Positions 29,335 through 41,300 of a stretch of DNA of 64,000 nt are shown here, in pieces. Under the pieces are notes generated by a model. The model searched no databases and had not been told where the DNA came from. It saw only the letters and a program-made list of their open reading frames with translations. A program made the position numbers and the translations under genes. The first letter of the stretch is position 1. Each line of letters opens with the position of its first letter. Source of the stretch: Sorex araneus (taxonomy: Eukaryota > Chordata > Mammalia > Eulipotyphla > Soricidae); contig NC_073304.1 in assembly GCF_027595985.1 (NCBI RefSeq), forward strand, positions 217,746,000-217,809,999, given 5' to 3'.

Positions 29335-32300
29335 GTAAGGTGGCCCCGCCTGGCCCTCCCTTCCGCGGGGCCCCCCCTCCTAGAAGCCCCTTCTCCATTC
29401 CCACCGGGCCTGGAAGGTCCGTCCCCTACCAGTGGGGTGGGGGGTGGGGGCGAAGGGCCCGGCTGGGGTGGGTGGGGGGAACAGACTCATCCCTGGCCAC
29501 GAGTCCCAGCAGCCTGTTGCCACCATCTCAGAGGACTCTGCCCCATCTGTCCATCCGAAACCTCCCAAGGTGGGGGCCAGACGGAGGGGGACAGTGTCAG
29601 AACCAGCTCCAGGGCCCTTACACATGCAAGACAAGTAAGTGCTTCCCCCCCCCCCCCCCCGCCTCCCCCCTCCCCGCGGCCCCTCAGAGTGCCTATTTGG
29701 GGAAAAATGGTGCGGGAGTAGCCCTGGAAGCTGGACAATTAAGTGATGGGGTCAGCCTGCAGTCCACGAGGGGGTGGGGTGCCCAGGCCAGAAAAGTAGA
29801 GGAGGTGGGGGGGCTTCTGTTCCTCTGGCGCCACAGTGAAATTCTGGGCTGGGGAAGCCAGGCTGGACCTGGGGTGGGGGGTGTGCAGTGGGACAGGCCT
29901 ATTCTAGGGACTTTGGGGGGGGGGAGGGCGTCACAGGTCTCCCGTGTGACTCTGAGAGGTGCTAGGAGGTGGGCTCTCCCCTCTGGCGGGCCTGGGCACC
30001 CCCACCCATGCCTTTCTCCCACACGTGCCAGTCGAGGTGCCGAAGAGGAGTGAGTCTTGGCTTCCAGCCCAGAGCTGCAGAATCCTAAGTGGTGCGAGAG
30101 AGACAAAGACAGAGACAGGCTCCGAAGGCCTTTGCCAAACTTATTCTTTTCCCGCGTGGCGGGGGCGGGGGGGGCACAACGCTCACCTCTGGGCTCTGTT
30201 CTTAGCAATCTGAGCACATCAAGTGGGCTCAGGGGACCACAGGGGGTGCTGGGGGTCAAACCCAGGTAGCCCCACGCAAGGCAAATGCCTTACCCACTGT
30301 GCTATCCCTCGGCCCCGCACTCCCAACTCATCCTTAGCTTCTTCTCTTTTCTCCTCTTTCTCAGCGAGCGTCTAGATCTTGCCTGAGAACCTCTCTTCTC
30401 CCCCCCACTTCTCTTTCTCTTTGTTCTTTCCTGCTGTCTCTTTCCCTCAAGTCTCTGCAAAGGCATTCTCGAGTTCTCCTTTCCTGGCGGCCTTCAGCCC
30501 CTCCCCAGCTGCTCCCCTGCCCCCCACCCCTCACCCCCCTTTGCTATTTCTGCTGCCTCTCCCGCCTTCTGGCACTTTCATCTCCCAGGGCTCTCTGGCT
30601 CACGGCTCACGACTGGCTTTGTCTGGCTTTGTCGTCTGTATTTCTGTCTTCTGGGCCACTCTTAGAAGCTCTGTCTGCTCTCTGGGTGGCTGCCTGTGTC
30701 TCAGCCCCTCGCTGTGCCCTCCCCGTGCCTCTGTGGGCGTCTGTCTCCTTTCCTGGGCCTTGAAGCTGCCATTGTTGGGGCCCGGATGCCGGGACTCTGG
30801 CCCCAAGCTTCCTGCCCTGGGTCCCAGACGGCTGGCTCCACTTCCTCTCTCCGCCACATGTTCACGGGAGGAGAGCAGGATGCAGGGAAAACAGGAAGGA
30901 GGTGGACCCCAGGGGTCTGGGGCCTCCATGCCCTTCCGGCAAAGGGGCTGGCCGGGCGGCGAGAGATGGCTCAGCAGAAAACATCCCAGGAGAAATGCCA
31001 GCCTGCACCATCTTAAAAGGGGGTCCTGGGAGAGGCAGGGCTCCATGCCAGCGGGAGGAGAGGGCTGGCATCAGACAAACTGGGACCGTGGGCTCCCCAG
31101 GTATGAGCCGGGGCACGCTCCCTTTGTTTCTCCTCGACTGGCCAGAGGGAGCCTGCCCCAAATTAGGGTGGCCTCGGGCGGAGGAGGGGATTCCGAGTTG
31201 CTGGCACATCATGCACTCAGCCCTGAAAAGATGTGCTGGGTCCCTGCAGAGGGACAGGCCTAGGTGGTCCCTATCACCCCTCCTCCCCCCTTTCATTCTC
31301 CACCCCTGCAGAGTATCCAGGTGCCTGGAGAGGGAAGGAGGAAGCCTAGAGGACCCTCAGGAAATGTGGCGCCTGCTTGGTCAAAGCCGCTCTGCCGTGA
31401 GGCATCCTAGTAACGCTGGGCCCAGGGGCAGCAACTCTGGGAGAGCGCCCCCTTGAGTTGTGCGGCGGCCCTGTTTGGTTTCTGTGGGACCGGCTGGCCG
31501 GAACTGGGCCCTGGGCCTGTTCTCCACCGCTCATGTCAGCCTCCCCTGCACCAGGGCCAGGGGCTAAGTGTGGCCGCCTGGGTCCTGAGTATGGCCGTCC
31601 TGCCTGGTGTCGCTGGGTAGAGGGACCAGGTCTTCCTGACTTTTCTTCTCAGGGCTGAGCCTCTGCAGGTGACTGGGCCCAGCAGCCACTTGGCTGCCCC
31701 GTCCCCGGCCTCTGGCCTAGCGGCTCGCCAAGTGCCCCAAGGGAGTGTCCCCCTTTCACCTCCAGCCCTTGCCCCACCCCTAGCCCCAATCCTCCGTGCC
31801 AGCTTTCAGCGCCAGGAAAAGTGCCGAGAGCTCCTGAGGTCCGCAAAATGCATCAGAGAACCGGCCCCCAGCTCCTGTGATCAGGGATGGGGGTCCGAGG
31901 GGGAGGGTATGTGGGTGTCTGGGGAGGTCTCGCATTGTGCTCTGGGTCCCCGGGGGCAGCGCAGGGGCACTTGAAGGCTGGGTTAATTTTTAGTCAACAC
32001 AGCAAATATCATGCCCCGACTTCAATACTGGGAATCGCTTCATGTCATGGGAACAGAAATTCCCAGAATGTCTCTGCTGGGGGAAGGGAGGGAGCTTTGC
32101 TTTAGCTGGCAGGACTCTTTCCCTTCACAGACCCGGAGCGGAGGGTGGCTCTACTCACTGCCCCTCCACCCCTTTCCTGCTGGCTTCACTCCCCCTCTGT
32201 CTAGGGTGGGGGTGATGCCAGGACCCGCCTCACAGAGTTGGAGGCGTCTCTCTCGTGTGGAGTCAGAACCCACTAGATCAGATGGAGGGGGCGGGGTGCG

Positions 32301-35300
32301 AGGAGGCTGAGAAGATCGAATCGAAGCTTTAGTCCTCTCTGATGCTGGGATTTGAGGGCACATGGGGCTCCCTTAAGCAAAGCCGGGACATTCAGAGGCA
32401 TGGTGGGTGGGTGGACTTTGGACCCTTTTGCTGCCGTAAACATTGGGAGGACAGGTCAGCTGTCCTGTCTGCAGTCTGGGCCAGCAGCATGGCATGGGGT
32501 GAAGGGCCAAACCCCAGTGGCAGGGCTGGGCTGGGCTTCTCCAATCCAAATAGCAGACGGAGGGGCCAGAGAGACAGTCCAGGGGCCAAGGCGCTTGCCT
32601 TAATTGTGGCTGACCTGGGTTGATCCCTGGCACCCCATAATAGTCCACCAAATCTACCCCCCCTCCCCCACCGAAAGAGTGATCCCTGAGTACAGAGCCA
32701 GGAGCAAGCACTCCTCCCTGAAAATAAAGTCTTACTAGGATAGGATGTGTAAGTCTAAGAAAAATCCCTTTCCTGAATTCATAATACAGAGCACCTAAGT
32801 CCCGCCGAGTTCTGGGTTCACAGAAAGCAGGTGAACCAAGGTCTGGAGACCCACTGAGGCAGCTTTCAGGTGTGAGCCTGCACTCACCAATTCCCACTTC
32901 CTGAGGGGCCCCGCCTATCCATCTCGGTACCCCTCCTCAGGGCCTGTCCAGGCCTGTGTCTAAAGTATGAGCGGGACTGAAAGAAATTCTGCTTTAACGA
33001 GCTCACGGAACCGCGGCTGGGAAGATGGTACAGTGGGCAGGACTGATCCCGGAGCGCCGAGCCCAGAGTAAGAAGCCCCAAGCACAGCCGGGTGTGGTCC
33101 AGAAAACAACAAAAAACAAGTAGCAGATGGAAAAGGTCTTTATTTTTTTCTTGCTCTAAAAATCCCTTATGACCACAAGCAAATTCCAGATGGGCACCAG
33201 CTGCCGCCTACAAAGTGGAGGACAGATGCAGTGCTGGGGCTGGGGGTGGGGGTTCTCCCAACGCGGGGCTGGCGATCTTACCCAGACGTGCTGGGGGACC
33301 GTGTGGAGCTGAGGGAGAACGTGGGCCTCCCACGTGCCATGCATGTGCTCTAGCCCCTTGAGCCATGTCCCTGGCCCCCAAATGCTTTTCTTTCTTTCTT
33401 TTTTCTTTTTTTTTTTTTTTTGGGTCACACCCGGCGATGCACAGGGGTTATTCCTGGCTCATGCACTCAGGAGTTACTCCTGGCAGTGCTTAGGGGACCA
33501 TATGGGATGCTGGGAATTGAACCCGGGTCGGCCACATGCGAGGCAAACTCCCTACCCCGCTGTGCTATCGATCCAGCCGCCCCCCCCCAAGAAAAAAAAG
33601 CTTTTCTTGCTGGGCAAATAGGTGCCCCTTCAAATCCTAGGTGGCACACATGTCTCTGCTCCTGGCCTCACTCTGGGTGTCTTTTTTGTTTTGGTTTGGT
33701 TTGGTTTTGGGGACACACCCGGCAAGGGCTCAGGGCTTACTCCTGGCCCTGCACTCTGGTGGAGTTCGGAGAACCGCATGTGGCGCCGGGTACCTAACCG
33801 GAGTTGTCCACGCACGAGGCGAGCGCCTACCTGCTGAATCACCACTCTAGCTCTCCCTCTGGGTGTCTTGATGGAGGGGGTGACCAGAGCTGAGGAGAAG
33901 TCAGGCCCATCAAACCAGGCTGCAAGGAAGGGGAAGGTGTCTTGTTTTGTCCATGACCCTTGCTGCCAGCGATGCCCTAGCTGGCTCTCGGGATGCTTCC
34001 CTCCCCCTGTGCCTGGGTGTCGCTGGCCTAGCTCCAAGCAGGGACTGGGGTGGGTGACCTGGTCTCCCTCAACAGCCCCTGCTCCCAAACAGGCCTTCCC
34101 CAGGCCCGAAAGTTAGCCCATGGGGAGGGGATTTTTCTGGAAGACGCCCCCGAGGAAGCAGCACCAGGGAGCTGAAACTCTCCTGTGTGCAGGGAGGAAA
34201 CCAGGTGAAGATGCCAGGTCGGAGATACGAGGCTGCGACCCTCCCCCTCCCGCGCTCAGGCCTGGGGGGAGGATCCTGGGGTGGGTCCCCCCATCTGCCA
34301 GTGAAGCGAGGCTGGGCAAGGCCAAGTTACAGATTAAAGGGAGAATCAACAAGCTGCTGTCCCCCCCCACCCCTCCCCGGCTGTGTCTGGGCCAGGCCAG
34401 TCCCCAGTGCCCAAGGGCACGGGCACCGCGGCCCTACGTGTTGGCCCAGCATGTTGGTGCCTGAGCGGGCAGATCCGTGGTCCTGAGGCCCCATAAACAG
34501 GAAGCTTCTCCCACCTGGTGCATTCCACACGGAGCTCATCCCTCAGCTGAGAAACCAGAGTGCTGGACGGCCGGGTGGGGGGGTGGAGGGGAGAAGGGAG
34601 AGGGGAGAGGTAAATCAGGAAGGGGGGCTCCAGGCTGGCTGTCTTCTCAGCTCTCTGCAGATCACCCCCTGTAGATGGCCTGGGGTCCTGCCCCCCAAGA
34701 AAGTAAAGGTGTGTTTCCAGGCTCCTCGTGGGCCCCGGGGAGCCCCAGGTCCAGTCGGGGAGTGGGTCCAGTTGGCCTTCTTGAGACCTCCTGAGCGAAA
34801 GGCTAACCCCCACCTCGAGCCTTTGCCACTGGTGAACTTTCGCTCAGAGAAACTCAGTGTGCAAAGTCCAGTTGCGGTGGGACTTGTCCTTCCCATCTCG
34901 GGATTCCTGAGGCCTCGACCAGTCTGGGCGCGCCCGCCCTCCAGCGCGGGCTGTCCCATTGCTTTAGAAATCCCTCCCGGACTCCCTCAATCTCGCACCG
35001 GCAGAGCCTTTGCCAAGAGGAACAAGTGTCAGTGTGCAAAGCAGCGCTGGCTCTTGGCTCTTGGCCCGCAGCAATTTCACGAGAAGACCTGGCATGTCGG
35101 GAGGGTGTCCCTCAGTCAGCGCCGTGGGCTGTGGCCCGCGTGTCCCCACACTCCCTTCCAGCCTTTCCCTGGCCCAGTGCGCTTGCCTGCTCCCACTCAG
35201 CCTCCATGGAGCTCTAGTCTGGATTCTTTTAGGGTTTCCACTTCCTCTTCCTCTCATTCTCCAGCTCCAATCTAACCCCCCCTTCCCCGGAAATACAGCA

Positions 35301-35357
35301 TGAGCCCCGGCATGAGGGTCCCAGCTTCTGGCAAGGTGAACACGGTGTGCATGCGCA

Positions 35358-35388
<31 letters not shown>

Positions 35389-36970
35389 CCATGTTTATAT
35401 ATGTGCATGTGTGTATGCATGTATATGTAGGCGTGAATGAGACTGGCTAATCTTAACTTTGGGGGCCAGAATGTTTCCTTGGGAGGGTTTTTAGGGAAAA
35501 ACCTGTATCCTTCATTTTTTTGGCAAGGGATGGGAAGGAAAGGCCATTTCTGGCAGTGCTCAGGGACTACTCCAGACTCTGCTTAGGGATCGCTCCTGGA
35601 AGTGCTCAGGGAACCATGTGTGGTACCTGGGATAAAACTGGGCTTGGCTGTGTGCCACGCAAGCACTTTCCCCTCTGTACTGTGTCTTCAGCTCTTAAGG
35701 ATTTTCCTAACGCACCTCGTTGGCACAGCCCTGGTCTTCTGTAATTCACGCCCCACTTTGGCCCCCAAGACTGCCATGAAGGTCTTCCTTGGTGTCTTTT
35801 TTTGCTTTTTGGGTCACACCCGGCGTTGCTCAGGGGTTACTCCTGGCTCTGCACTCAGGAATTACTCCTGGCGGTGCTCAGGGGACCATACAGGATGCTG
35901 GGAATCAAGCCCTGGTTGGCCGCGTGCAAGGCAAACGCCCTACCTGCTGTGCTGTCGCTCCAGCCCCAGCCTTGGTGTCTTCTTGACTGACCCTTGGGGA
36001 CTTGATGTCACCTGTGAGGCAGTAATCCCTTGGGGACAGTCCTTGGACGCATAGGGTGGTGTCTGTCTCTGCTTCTTTCCTTGGTTTCCTTTTCTCACCT
36101 TCTTCCCAGCCTTAGAGACTCAGTTCTAGAAGCCACTTTGCTGTAGGACCCTGACAATGACTGTCTGCACAAGGCCTGGCTTCCCCGCCCTGTACCCCAA
36201 GAACTAGGTGAATATAAAGAGTGCCCCTCCCCCCGCAACTCACTCCGGCTCGGCGGAAAATAATACCGTTTGACCCAGAGACAGCTCCGGGATGGCTGCC
36301 ATGTGTGAGGGAACCTGCTAACTCCTCAGGAAAAGAGCCTTGACGCAAACCAGATGCAGCCTTCTGTCTGGCTGCCAACATCTGGAATGCTGGCAGGACC
36401 TTCGGCCCGGCCCGCCGTGAGCTGCCCAGCCCGACCCGGCAGCTCAGCCCTGCAGTGTGGACCCTCCCGCAGGAGCGAGCCCCCAGCACTCCAGACGGGG
36501 TTCTTCTCTACCCTTTATTTTATTGTTGTTTTGCTTTGTTTTGGGGTGGCACCTGGTGGTGCTTGGGGGACCATGCGGTGTGGAGGGTTGAACCTGGCAC
36601 TCTGGCATGTGAAGCTGTTCCTGCCCACTACCCACTGCCTTTCTCCCCCGCCGCTGCTAGTTTGTCTTGTGGTACCAAGGATCCAACTCAGGGCCTCACA
36701 CAGGGAGTCATATCTCCTACACTGGCCACCTCCCTGGCCCCGGGACGGCTTTCTTAAGTTCAGGGAGCAGTTTCCAGGTGATCCCAGGGAGAGGGTATGG
36801 CCTCAGTGCACCCCCCCCAACCTCCAGACCCCACCATCTCGGAGCACAGCTACAGATGGACTTTGCAGCACATCTGAATCTCGGGATGCGGGGTTTGGGG
36901 GTGGGGCTCTGACAAGGTGTGTGAGGGCGTTCTCTTTTTCCCTGGGGCCACGCAGGATGTTCCCACACAT

Positions 36971-37035
<65 letters not shown>

Positions 37036-38344
37036 GCATGTGCAAGTATTAACAGACACCCCTCTCCCCCTTTCTCCAGTCCAACCAATGGGGAGTGCCT
37101 TGGGGACAGAATCTCATCACTCATGGCGATGATTCTGGCCTTCTGGAGAAGGGTCAGCAGCGCCTCGGACCTGGGGAGCCTGGTCTGGCTCAGCCAGACA
37201 CTGCAGAGAGCAGGAAAGGAGACAGGATGGGGAAGCAGACGGGGCTGAGGAGAGGAGCTGTAGTGGAGGGGTGCATCATCCCTCCTGCACCCCCGCCTGC
37301 GCCTGCCTTAGACCTCCCTGAAGGGCCCAGGGGACTCTCCTGCCATCTGGCAGCTCCAGGACTTGACTCATCTGAGGGCTGGACTGGGTGGGGTGACGGA
37401 CAAATCAAGAACTTCAAGAATATTCTCCTGTGGAAATGCAGGGGGCTGGGAGTGGGCCGAAGGTTGATCTCTCTGCAGGTTTTCTTCCCAGGAAGAAGAA
37501 CGCAGGAGTGAGCTGGGCCGGTGTGCTGAGCCCTCCCCCCACTGACCTCTCCCCTTTCCCCCCACTGCAGATAAGGATGAGGGGGATCACCCCAACAACA
37601 GCTTCAGCCCTTGCAGCGCCAATGACCGCAAATGCTTGCAGAAACACATGGCCAAGATCCGAGACCGGAGCAGCGGCGGGAGCAAGATGAAGGTCAACGG
37701 GGTCCCCCGGGAAGACGTGAGGCCTGTGGTGAGGACCTCTGCGGCCTGTGGTCATGGGCAGGCGGACACACACGTGTGCATGGCCCCCCCCGCACATGCA
37801 CACATGCACATGTGCACGCTCGCACACGCGCACACACACTATTGGCACTCTCTGCTCGGGACATGTTCAAAGGTGCTCCTTCCTTGGACGTGCCTCCTCT
37901 GTCATCAGGACGGGAGGTGCCTTTACCCCCTTCATGAGAGGCCGTCTGGTTCATCCTCCCGCTAAGTTTGAACATGGCCCTGGGTGACTGCCAGCAGAGC
38001 TTGTCTTGACCCCCGATGGGTCCTGTCCCTTCCCTTGGGTTCTTCCCAACCATCTCAAGAGCTGAAGGGCTCTGCCAGCCATGGCGGGGTCACTGGGCTG
38101 TGCTGTCCTTTCTGAGGGATCTTGCAACCGAATTTGGTGGTTTTTCTCCCTCGACTTAGAAATCCCCTCCTTCCTGTCCTGTCCCCTCCCTCCCTCCCTC
38201 TCTCCCTTCTTCCTTTCTTCCCTTTTGTTCCCTCCCTCCCTCCTCCTTCCCTCCCTCTCTCCCTCCCCTCCCTCCCTCCCTCCCTCTCAGGGGCTAGTCT
38301 CAGCTTTGCTTTGCTTGGGGGTGCTCCTAGCTCTGTGTGTGTGT

Positions 38345-38394
<50 letters not shown>

Positions 38395-41300
38395 CCTGCC
38401 TCTGCCCTTTGCTGAGCAGTTTCCTCCTCTCCCAGCCCCAGGGTTCCTGCCAGAGTGAACTGCATCGGGCCCTGGAGCGGCTGGCCGCCTCGCAGAGCCG
38501 CACGCATGAGGACCTCTACATCATCCCCATCCCCAACTGCGACCGCAACGGCAACTTCCACCCCAAGCAGGTGAATCTCCTTCTCCTTCACCCCCACTGG
38601 CCCTGGCTTCAGCTTGGGGGCGTTCCCAGTATGGGGATCCTCAGGGTGGGGAGGCTCTCCAACCCCAGCCTGAACCCCTGACACCCTGGCCCACCCCTCC
38701 CCTACTCCCAGAGGGAAGGTGGGTCCCAGATCACAGATTCGGGTTAATGTGGTTCATGGTAGACCAGTTACCCCACCTCCCGGTCTGGGCCACTGCCCTC
38801 AGAATTCAGCCTCTGAGAGTCTCGAGTCTGTATTCCTACCAACATGCGCCCTCCAACCCTTCTCTGCTCCTCTTCTCCCTGAGTGTCTGAGGATTCACCT
38901 GGGAATGGCGGGCCTGAGTCCGGAGGAGTTAAGGGGGAAACCCAGCCCTCTAGTTCCCCCCTGTTGATCAGCCAGGCCACCTGGCATTGTGGCCGCTGCG
39001 GGAGGGAGCATAGGCAGAGGAAGGAGAGGGCAGGAGGGACAGTGAAGGGAGTCACCCAGGTCCTGCTTGGAAGGTGATGGAGATGAGCTGGGAATGGGCT
39101 GGATTCCCTTCTCCAACCCTGGGGCATCAACACACATTCCTCCATGCCGTGCTCTGGAGACAAAGAAGCCAGTGCCAAACCTAGCTCCGGTCATTAGCCC
39201 GACACCATTTTATTATTTTATTTTATTTTTGTTGTGTTTCGGGAGTCACACCTGCTGTGCTCAGGGCTACCTCCTAGCTCTGCACTCAGGAGTCACTCCT
39301 GGCAGTGCTCAGAAGACCGTGTGGGATGCCAGGGATTGAACCTGGGTTGGCCGCATGCAAGGCAAACGCCCTACCCACTGGACTATCACTCTGACCCCTT
39401 TATTGTTTTATTAAATTTTGGGGTTTTTTTTTTTCAGTTTTTGTGCCACACCCTGTGGTGCTGGGGCTGCTTCAGGCTCTGCACTCAGGGGTCGCTTCCA
39501 GTAAGCCCCCAGCTCAAAGGACCAAGTGGTGCTGTTGATCAGACCCAGGCCCCCGCCTGCAAAGTATGGCCTCAGCCACTTGAGCACTGTCTTAAGCCTC
39601 CCTACTGGATCTTTGTCTCAATCAAAGAAGTGCTCCAGGGGCTGGAGTGATAGCACAGTGGGTAGGGCATTTGCCTTGCATGCGGCCAACCCGGGTTCGA
39701 ATCCCAGCATCCCATATGGTCCCCTGAGCACCGCCAGGAGTGATTCCTGAGTGCAGAGCCAGGAGTAACCCCTGTGCATCACCGGGTGTAACCCAAAAAG
39801 CAAAAAAAAAAAAAAAAGTGCTCCTAATTAAAAGAATTATTAGACTTGATCTTTTAAAACAGTTTTTGTTTGACAGAAAATTTGTAGAATCTCCACAGCT
39901 TTCTCAGATTTCCTTTGTTCCTATTTAATGTTAGTGTGGAATGTTGGTTACATTGCAGGAATGAGTATGGCTACATCACTATTATTATTATCACTGTTAT
40001 TGTTGTTTGGTTTGGGGGCCACTCCCAGCAGGGCTCTGGGACCATACACTGCTGGGAATTGAACCTGGCTTCCCAAGTACAGAGCTAGTGCTACAGCCTT
40101 TTGGGTTTTCCATGTTTTTGGAAATTTTTTTTTTTACCAAAACATATGGAAAATGTTTTCCAAAACATTAGAAAATGTTTTCCAAGACATATGGGTTTTC
40201 CATATGTTTTCCTCCCCCAGTTTTTATTTCACTGGGAGTTCTTACTCTTAATCATGTATTCCTAGGCCAACTCTCACTCTCAAGACTCTTCACTCCAATT
40301 TCATTATTTTTGGTTTTTGTTTGTTTGTTTGGGGGCCACCCCTGGTGATGCTCAGGGCTTACTCCTGGCACAGTGCTGAGGGATCGATCACTCCTGGTGG
40401 GGCTCTGCGGGCCATATGGAGTGCCGGGGCTCAAACCTGGGTCTGCTGTGTGCAAGGCAAATGTCCTATCTGTTGTACTATCACTCCAGCCTCTTCACTC
40501 CAGTTTTAGTTCTGACTCTCATGGACACCTTTGCTTTTCCTGCCCTCCCCTCTTCTACGGTCTGCCCCAACCCACACGTTAGCCTAGCTGCATTTTCAGA
40601 AAATTATTTCTGGGCTTCTCAAGCAGTGCTCAGGGTCAGTTCCCAGAGATTCTCTGATAACTGGGCTGGCTCAGGGCAAGGACCTGAGGATGCTGTCCTG
40701 TTCAGGCCCTGCTGTGGGGGGGACCCCAGGGTGACCCCTGCAGTGCCCAGGGGCCACCAGGACCACACTCAGCAGTGCTGGCAGCCTCCAGGCTGACACC
40801 AGGTGATGCTTATGGCGGGGCATGTGGTGCTAAAGATGGAACCAAGTATGCCCTATTATATATGCCTGTACTCTCTCCCTTGAGTTCCTTCATTGTTCTC
40901 ACCTGGACTTTTTTGCTGTTGTTTGGGAGCCACACCCATAGATGCTCAGGGGTTACTCCTGGCTCTACACTCAGGAATTACTCCTGGTGGTGCTCAGGGG
41001 ACTATATGGGATGCCGGGGATCAAACCTGGGTTGTCCGCGTACAAGGCAAATACCTTCTCTGCTGTACTATTATTTCATCCCTGATCTTGACCTTAATTT
41101 TACACAAATTTCCTCTCTGATCTGGGCTCTCATCTCACCCAACTCAAGCTTTAGTCGTATTTCCCAACCCAACTAAAACTCTTATCCTGGCCTTACCCCA
41201 ACTCTAACTTGGACCCTGCTCTTACCAATACTCTCATACTCTCATTCTTTTCTGTTGCTCCCTGGAGGCCCCATGCCATGGGGAGTCAGGGTGGCCTGAG

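Larger units (their letters stand above)
28050..29340. promoter_or_regulatory. CpG island of IGFBP4
   Basis: Very GC- and CpG-rich DNA around the IGFBP4 start, free of SINEs. Several GC boxes (for example GGGGCGGGG around 28445) are visible. Confidence 0.8.
29335..37570 (+). other. IGFBP4: IGFBP4 intron 1
   Basis: An 8.2-kb intron. Its first 0.8 kb is GC-rich. Its SINEs are listed separately. The SINE-free part at 30320-32557 may hold regulatory elements. Confidence 0.85.

Noticed and set aside
29335-30053. Read-through of IGFBP4 exon 1 into intron 1
   Set aside because: The donor GTAAGG is strong and exon 2 joins in phase to known IGFBP4 sequence; the extension has no family similarity.
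36972-37034. Possible CRISPR-like or higher-order array
   Set aside because: It is plain (CA)n. No CRISPR-type repeat-spacer structure exists anywhere, as expected for a mammalian genome.
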